From Prostheceraeus crozeri (Eukaryota; Platyhelminthes; Polycladida; Euryleptidae), in contig CAJQUW010007822.1 in NCBI GenBank assembly GCA_907163375.1, positions 1 through 64,000 of the forward strand: a stretch of DNA of 64,000 nucleotides. Reading direction: 5' to 3'. This document shows, piece by piece, positions 53,701-62,700 of the stretch; positions within the stretch are counted from its first letter, which is position 1, and each line of letters starts with the position of its first letter. The position numbers were made by a program, and so were the translations under genes. The notes beneath the pieces are model-generated. The model was not told the DNA's origin, did not search any database, and worked only from the letters and a program-made list of their open reading frames with translations.

Positions 53701-56700
53701 GGAGCAACAGCGAAACGTCGGATTTCTATGGTCAGCCCTGTCCAAGGGGAAGAAGTGACGCTAAAAGCTTCATTTTTCATCAAGCGTCCATATCGCTGAC
53801 TGAATTCAAACTAGGACCTACAACTTAGGATATTATTCATCACTCGCCTGACCCAGGAATCGAGCCAGCTGTCTCTCGCTACAATACGCATGCTAGTAGG
53901 TTTCTGTCAATAATAATAGGACAATAAGCTGTCGATATCATTTGGAGATGTCTTCTGCCTTCACTCGCATTCCTCTTGTACCGTCAACGTTGTCTAGTGA
54001 AGAAGGTGCGAGCTCGTTTCCACCGCGGACTTCGGTTCGATTCCTGGTTCAGGCGAGTGCGGTCGGGGTATCAAGGGTGTTGGCGTCTTTTATTGACTTA
54101 ATAGTTGTCATTCTCTTTAGATATTCAAGATAATGGATTGTTCACACATCTGATGGCTCAGAGTATATAATATAGTAAGGATGATGAATAAGGTTATGTT
54201 TGTTGCAATATCTCTCCAATTTTCATTCCTTTTTATTTTCAGAAAATTGCGCTTATCAATTGAATACGTAATTTGTAATAAGCATTGTCAATTAGTTTCA
54301 ACCTCAGAGACTCATCAGGTCGAATTGAGCAACACACCACTTAACTTACCACAACAGGTAAAGCGTGACAGCCACCATCATCACCACCATCCCAGTCTTT
54401 CGTTTCGGATGTTTCGGACGAGCAATTGCTAATTCCAATATCACAGCAACACTGACCAACGTGTGCTAAAAAAGAATTATTCAAATTTGAATAAAGTGAA
54501 TATCAAGGCATATGTGCAGTTGCACACTACATGTATAACAAATTCATACAAGAATCTACTCTATCATTGCTCTTTGGCAGTGGCTCCCAACCTTTTGATG
54601 TCTCAGTACCTCTTGAGATCTTACACGTTCACCGCGTAACACTTAATCTCAAAGAAATTCTTTTTATGTTAGGAAGGATATAATTATTTCTTATTTCAAA
54701 GAAATTTATTTTTATCTATTTCTGAAGATCAGCTAGATATCTACATGAATGCTTTTCCAAGATACTGTGTCAAATATCTACGATCAAATACAGGTTGCAT
54801 ATCACTTTTAATGCTGATACTTTTAGCTTGCCAAAGTTAAATGCAAATTTCTATGCCATGAGCATTTTCAAAATGCGTGAGTTTGGCTTGTTGAGCTTCA
54901 AGCATGATCTAAAATGTAAGGTTTTTTTCTGTCGATTTCGACCTGTTGGTCGCTCAATAGATATCACTGCACCCCCTGTCGCATTGTGAATATAAACAAC
55001 TTAATACAAAGTTTGATATGACAAGATGAAGTCTATGCATAAAACAGATCTTCGTCTTTTGAGACTATGCAAAGTGATGAATTGCATCGACGACGAATTT
55101 TGTCGTCTATTTAATTTTCTCAAGCTAACAAGCACTTTTCCGAATAGATTTTGTCTGTAACATGAAGAGATTAAAGTATCATCATGATGCTTACAGCCAA
55201 CTTCGGGCAGATAATCACGTACCATCTGATGAGCCTTCGCGTACCACAGGTTGGGAACCTCTGACCTATGGTCTACATATTCAGAAATGTGGAAAAATTT
55301 AATAGGGAAAATAAAAATCATTTTCGAAGAATAATGAGAGTTTACATAAATATTACTATCATTTGGCACAGTAACATGGATGCATCTAATATTTTGCCCA
55401 TTAATTCGATTTAAGCAGAAATTGTTTTCCAAAGAATAAATAAATTTCGTTTGCTTTCCATCATGTTGATTGGGAGGCCAAGAGGCTTTCTCTGAATCGC
55501 AGACGCAGTTTTTTTTAACTTATCGGAGTGTTATCGAATGAAACTTCAGCGATTTGACCCTAGAAATTTAAAGGCATGATACAGAGCGGTTGTAGTCACA
55601 ATAGAAAGTTTTCTGTTCGGCAACAAAACTGCTGCTACTTGATTTCAGCAAAAATGGAAACGTCTCGCGCGCTTCCTCTCGTTTTAAACCAGATAAACCA
55701 TTGAAAATAAATTTTCATTTTAATTGTCACAGCGCCAAAGAACAAAAAAAGATGACAAAAATTGATCAAAAACGGGGAAATGGACATCTCCTAATTTGTT
55801 TTTGCTCTTTATACAACTTTAATGTAACTTATTTAGCCGTCGCAGTGTAAACACCACTGTGAACATTGTCGCTATACCAGTAAACTAACGGCAGTCATGG
55901 TATGGCTGCGTAAATGGTTCATTTCAATCAAAATCAGCACATTGGAGCTTAAAGGAAAATTTGAATAGGAGAATCCCCTCTCCGACAGGGTAGAGAAGGC
56001 AACATAAAAATTTTGGTGGAAAATAAAGATATGAAGAGCCTTAAACATGAAATAATGGAATTATGCGTTATCGAAATCTTCGAAGGCACGGGCCACAGTA
56101 GACTTTCTCGTATCTGCTCAAGATTCTCATCAGTGTTCTCAATGTCATAGAGTGCAAGCCGGTTCTGATCCAATCATAAAATAGCAATTCAACGTATACC
56201 TATAAAAGTTAAAGAAATGACATGCTTACTCAAAGGACAGACAGAAGCTTATTGCCAAGTAATTAGACAAACACATGTCAAAAAATAGTGAAATAAACAA
56301 ATACATTTTCAGGGCAGTTGTTAACTGCAACAGTTCAAGATGAAGTAACATTTTTATCGCCGTGGAGGAGTGCTAAGTCAGCATGTCAATTTTATAGAAT
56401 GGAAGGAAAGGATATAAGTATGAGTCATCACAGCTATTTGTATGCATGAACTGATGGTTTATCAAATATTTGTGCAATACAGGATATTCATCTTAGAACA
56501 TTACCTCTCTTTATGTGAAATGAATGCATATGAAAGTTGTTTTGTCAGAAATATGATTAAGGTTTTATAATGAAACTATTCTGTTTAAAAGTCTGTTCAT
56601 TCAGAGGACATGTCTGATCATTACTGGCACAGTGCATGCACTAAACAGTCATGAATGTAAATGAAATCTTGAAGTCATGAGTCTCTTGTATCAAATCTAG

Positions 56701-59700
56701 ATATAGTGATAACTGAATAAGTGATTCATCGACTTATCATGAAGGAGATTCATGCACACTGATGATAATGATTACACCAATAGAAAATTGCATCATGTAG
56801 GCCCAATGAATTTAAGTGTCCTTAAAAAAGTTTCTGCTAAACACATGGATGAAAAAGGATTCTGCCAAATCAACTAAATAAATATTTTCAAAAGTAATAA
56901 CGCAATAACCAAATATTTGCATGTACAGTCGACTCTCGATATAAGCGATCTCTCGATGTAAGCGACAGGGCAGGTTGGTCCCCGCCGAATTGATGGATAG
57001 GTGACTAGCTCTCGCTATAAGCGGTCCCAACAGCCGGTCCCAAGGTGTCGCTTATATCAAGAGTCGACTGTATCTGAAATTCACCATTGATCTAATTTTC
57101 TTGAACCGCTTACACTTCAGAAATAAAGAAAAGACTAGATCTATTATAATAAAAATGAATATTATTTTTCAGTTCATGAGGCTTCCAATAAGTGACAAAA
57201 TCTCAACGACATTTAGTTTCATGCGTGAATGCCAGTCCCAGTCTGCAAAAGGCAGATAGTGAAGGCCTGAAGTCTGTATGAAGCTTCGCAGTCAATAGGC
57301 TCATGGAACTGGAAAGCGACAGGCATGCAAGATGAAATGGCCCAAATTAACACTGACACTAATGACTCGCTTCACTACGTTAAGCTAATTCCTTTGTTTC
57401 GTCTAAAAAATAAGTCACTCAAAAAGAGTTTGAAGGTAATGCATGGAAGTCGGCGCTGAACCCGTGCCACTTTTGCCGTCTACAGCTCCGATACAATATA
57501 ACTGATCCCCATACTTGAGTTGATGCTAAAAACAGCTTTCGTCTCTTGAAATTTATTGACCAGATTAAAATAGTTAATTAAAAGATATGTACAACCACTA
57601 CGCGTTTCGAGCGTTCGCGCTTCCTCAGGGGGTAATTCGCTAAAACCAACTGATCTGACCGTTCATGTGGGCTGCTTATATACAATGCTATCGGTTGAGA
57701 GATGTTTAAATACCGTCAACTCTTTTCTTCGATTGATTTTTGGAATCAACTGTTTAATGTAACGAGCTTCAGTCAGTCTAGTGTCCAATGCATCTTTGCA
57801 CTTATCGAGAATTTCAAGGTCAAAATCAGTCACACGTTTTGATCTACATTTCAGACAATGTTCTGCCATAGCACTCGAATCAACATTACCTTTATCTACA
57901 GCACGCTTGTGTTCATTATAACGATGCTTAAAAGGACGCGAGGTTTGACCAATATAGAAATCTTTACAATGATGGCATGTAAATTTGTATACTAAAAACC
58001 GATCTGTACATGCTATTTCACTGCGCAGCGATAGTTACGTGCCTAACCATATCAAAAACAATTACGTAAATAATAGCATCAACTACGTAAAGAGAAGATG
58101 TAGCAATGAAGCTGATTGCAAGGTAGCATTTAATAAACTTGAAACTAAATTAAGTAAAAATGGATTTTCAATGAAACGAAAACATAAGAAAAGTAGTAAA
58201 AGATGCAAGGAAATACGTAAAAACAGTACGTATTTAAAACTCGGATTTGTTAACGATAAAACTGATCGTGATATCCGCAAATTAATTAAAAAATACGAGT
58301 TACGGATAAATCTTGTTAGGTCCCCTAATAAAACTTTATATAATGCCTTGAAATTCAAACAAAAAGTAGAAAAACACGAAAGTTGCCTTGTTTGTGAGAG
58401 TTTGCCTAATAAGATGAAGTGTACAGATCGGTTTTTGGTATACAAATTTACATGCCATCATTGTAAAGATTTCTATATTGGTCAAACCTCGCGTCCTTTT
58501 AAGCATCGTTATAATGAACACAAGCGTGCTGTAGATAAAGGTAATGTTGATTCGAGTGCTATGGCAGAACATTGTCTGAAATGTAGATCAAAACGTGTGA
58601 CTGATTTTGACCTTGAAATTCTCGATAAGTGCAAAGATGCATTGGACACTAGACTGACTGAAGCTCGTTACATTAAACAGTTGATTCCAAAAATCAATCG
58701 AAGAAAAGAGTTGACGGTATTTTAAACATCTCTCAACCGATAGCATTGTATATAAGCAGCCCACATGAACGGTCAGATCAGTTGGTTTTAGCGAATTACC
58801 CCCTGAGGAAGCGCGAACGCTCGAAACGCGTAGGGGTGGTACATATCTTTTAATTAACTATTTTAATCTGGTCAATAAATTTCAAGGAGAGACGAAAGCT
58901 GTTTTTAGCATCAACTCAAGTAACTGATCCTACTGCATGTATCATCGACTCGGTCGAATTACTATCACAACTTCATAGTTGTAAAAGTGAAAGAACTCTA
59001 TTTCTTATTCGTCTTTATTCAGTTAAAAATGAATGGCACAAGAAACCAGACGTTTCGTCTTACTAGGACTTGTTCACAGACAATGATTTTAATAACATTA
59101 TGCTGAGGGTTTTTAATTGCTTTATAAGCACGAATGGCCACTCGTCCACGTCTGCGATTAATACAATGTTGATGAGTGCTTCAGCAATACGGGTAGAAGA
59201 GGATCATAGAGACTATATATTGAGATTATATATAGAGACTTATATATTACATAATAATGATGTCAAAATGATCAATAGCAAACATTATCGCATGTTCCGA
59301 GAGGACACCCTTACTGTCCTGACTATGGAGATTACGTCTATGTTCGGAGAATCTTGTACCTAGCAGCATGCGATCCGCAGAGCCACTACAATTTTACTGT
59401 GAAGCTTACAAATAAAATTGCATGCGACGTGTTTTAAGTTACGCTGGGTTTACCAATCATGCCACATAGATCATAAATACAATTATGTAGATTATTGCGG
59501 AAGTTGGAGCAGAAACGAAGCTGTTTATTTATAGAACAATTGGAAGCCTTCAGCAAACCCTCATTCAAAATTCATACCCGCCAACAAGTCGAACAAGAAG
59601 AAGCGCTCAGTTTCTTGTGGTTTTTATTCTTTAACTGAATGAAGAAGGCCAAAAATTGGAAGTACTTTCACTTTCGCAACTACAAAGATCTCCGTAGTAT

Positions 59701-62700
59701 CGTCATTAGCCTTTTTAACAAAGCATCAACAATTAGCTTTGTTGACTTAAATAGAGACACTTTCAACCAAAATAAGCTTCATATTCCCTGGAGTCACTTA
59801 TTTCATGATTCATGAAATCTGTCATAAGTGGATGACGATAGAAATTTTATTAGCCGGAGTAATCGATTTTTGTAACTAGCATAACGATAACACATCACAG
59901 TTGCATCACGAGTGACAGACAAAATGCGTGTACATTGCCCGATCTGAACTCTGCACCCATTTGACGTTACCCTTCTAATCTCGTTAACGATCTATAACCA
60001 ACTCCGGCAAATAAAGCATGGCTATGCATGCATGTATAACAGGGTTGGTAACTTCAAGGGAAAAACTAGTTTATACCAGAGCAGGTGGGAAAGACTGGTA
60101 AATACCGAATAAAAATGGAAAAAACTGTGAAAATGAGAACTAAAAATCGGTAAAATGTGAAATATAATGGGTACGTGAGAAACTTGCATTGTCATTAATT
60201 GTTTTAACAATATGCGCATATTCACACAATACGGATCCGTATCTCTGTAATGGCTGTTGTATCATGGAACGGAGACATGAGAAGCATATGTCCTGCAAGA
60301 GCTTGAATCCTGCTTTACGTGACTAATATACAAGGCATATGATCAAGTTTTTCTTGATAAATCAATTTTCTGTTACTGTCAGTCGAATAGTCCCAATACT
60401 TTTAGAATGAATGTTTTGTAAGAATTAAGTTATTCAGGTTTGATTTAGTTTTGATGAAAAGAGAAATAGCTATTAATGAAAAATGATATAAAAGATGAAC
60501 AATGTCCTCAATGCGATTTGAGGTGTTATGTAAGAAATACGCTGCTTCATTGCCAAAACATTGATGAGAGAGACGATAAAACTTCTCTTCAATGGCTAGA
60601 TGCAATAGGCCCACTTCACTAAGTTCTATCTTACATTATGCATTTCATAATGAAAGAATCAAGTAAATGAGAATTTCAAAACGTTTTCATGTATAATTCA
60701 GATACGAGAAAAATCGGTACGTCTATTCTCCCCCGCCCCACATTTTCCAATGTTTCCAAATTCATCGAATCTCCTCAAACTTAGTCACATTGGATTTGGA
60801 ATAGACTTGATCTGTCACTGAGTGATAGCACAACACCACTGAGAAGTCTTGCTCGACCCCTGGATTGAGGGATTGGTGCCTTGGATACTCAGAATACAAT
60901 TGATACAGCTGTGCAGTGATCATAAACTTCGTAGGATTGTTGTCTACACTGCAGCTACAGAGAGCGGCAAAGCAAGTGCTGTGAATTTTATACAAACCTG
61001 AGGAACTTTACACACTCAGCGCTTTTCCGACGGTAGTGAGACTGCAATTAGGAGCAAGAGAAAATCGCTGACGATGCAACACTCGAGGGTGTCGGCAACA
61101 AAAATTGTGGGGGGGGGGAAGAATAGAAGTACCGAAAAATCCGTAGGTTTCAGATTCTACGTTCAATAGTCTGGATCTTGGGATATATTAGTATAGTTAC
61201 ACTCGTATTTTACTCCAGTTTTCATAAAATCACAATTAGTAGTTTTGACCAGTTTTTCCCATTCTTATAGTTTTTACCAGGACGGTTATTAACACCCCTG
61301 GGAAAAACCAGTCAACCCTGCTATATATGACATGTGGTTCCATTAGATTTTCATCTGTTCGACTTTGCAGAAAAGTACTCACCACAACATGGTTATACCA
61401 AACTGGGACGATCTTGTCCAAAAAGGGTGGGTAAATCAGGTTGCGATCAACGGCGTAGAGACCCCAGAAGGAGACGGAAACAAACTGAAAATACGGAATA
61501 ATGCAAGTTACATAGATTCTAAGACGCGTCCAAACACTGATTACAAACACGTTTAGTATGCGATACCGCTTTAGACAGTGTCAGGAAATGACAGTTGAAA
61601 TAAATGACTACAAATTCGACTAGATCATGTTGAAAAACGCACAAATATATCAAACAGTGTACTTTATGTTGGGATAACTGACAATTCAAAGACGATAGTT
61701 AGCGGCCGATTACTTGATTTGAAGCAGTATCTCCTATTTGAATCTACCTAGCAGGGATCCATTAAAGAATTCATTCGTTTCAGTCAGCAAAATGTGTGAG
61801 CTACTACTATGCTTTATGAATTTACAAAAATTTATTTGTAAATTTCAGTGATAGTCAATTATATGAAGCCTACAGCAAGACTTAAACCCAATAATTATTT
61901 CGACATCTTATTCATATTTTAGCTGTTATCTCAATAGATATATTAATTTGATACCTCTGATAATAAAGAACGAAATATTAGTGGTTTGGTAATAGCCGAA
62001 ACAGAATTCGAACTTAGATGCTGCACTTTAATGTGCATTATTATACCATTGAAAAGCATCAATATCATAATTGAAACATTCTTTGAAAACGATATTTGAA
62101 CATCATAAAATTTATGTATCCACAGGATATTTTTGTAGGGTTGTAGATATTTTTCCACCGCCTGTTATTAAAACCGAAATTGATATTACTTGATCTGAGT
62201 GGCTAAATTATTTATTTAACATACACTGCAGTTCCCGAATATTCATTCTCATAGTGGCATCGCATCTGGACGCAGAAGTGACTTTAAGACCAATACAGAA
62301 GGAGAGAGAGGTTAGATAAATACAACAGGCAAAAAGAAAATGACTTTTGAATGAGTACAGGCCAAACTAGTATATGATGTTCTATTAAATGCAAAAATTT
62401 TAGCTGTTATCAAATGCGAGTATTCATAGACAAGGATCACTGACGCAGATGCTACAATTTGTTTTATTTCACAGTCAAAAAAATCCTCAAAATATCAGTA
62501 ATGTAAATTCATCGCTTTATCTCTGTTTCTTATTTTCGGTTGAATGTCTTTTATAAGCATTAACTATCGAAATCTTAAATTTATATGGTCCCTGTTTTTG
62601 AATAATATTGACACAGAAGCTGTGATCACGGATTCATTATGCTGGTTAAAGCCAATTATTCACTTATTTCAAAAGAAAAGGAAGGTCAGAGAGGAATGAC

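Larger units (their letters stand above)
57510..58920 (+). mobile_element. Penelope-like element with inverted terminal arms
   Basis: The insertion is flanked by TAACTGATCC at 57500-57509 and 58921-58930, a likely 10-bp target duplication. Its left arm (57514-58011) is the nearly identical reverse complement of its right arm (58420-58920), about 500 bp each. The centre carries the 5'-truncated PLE body. Such inverted partial copies are known for PLEs, which have LTR-like ends of complex arrangement. The near identity of the arms suggests a young insertion. It lies in the intron between the second and third AIG1-like exons in the window. Confidence 0.85.

Noticed and set aside
56070-56180. Exon-like minus-strand frame (RLALYDIENTDENLEQIRES)
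   Set aside because: It has a fair acceptor but no consensus donor and no recognisable family.
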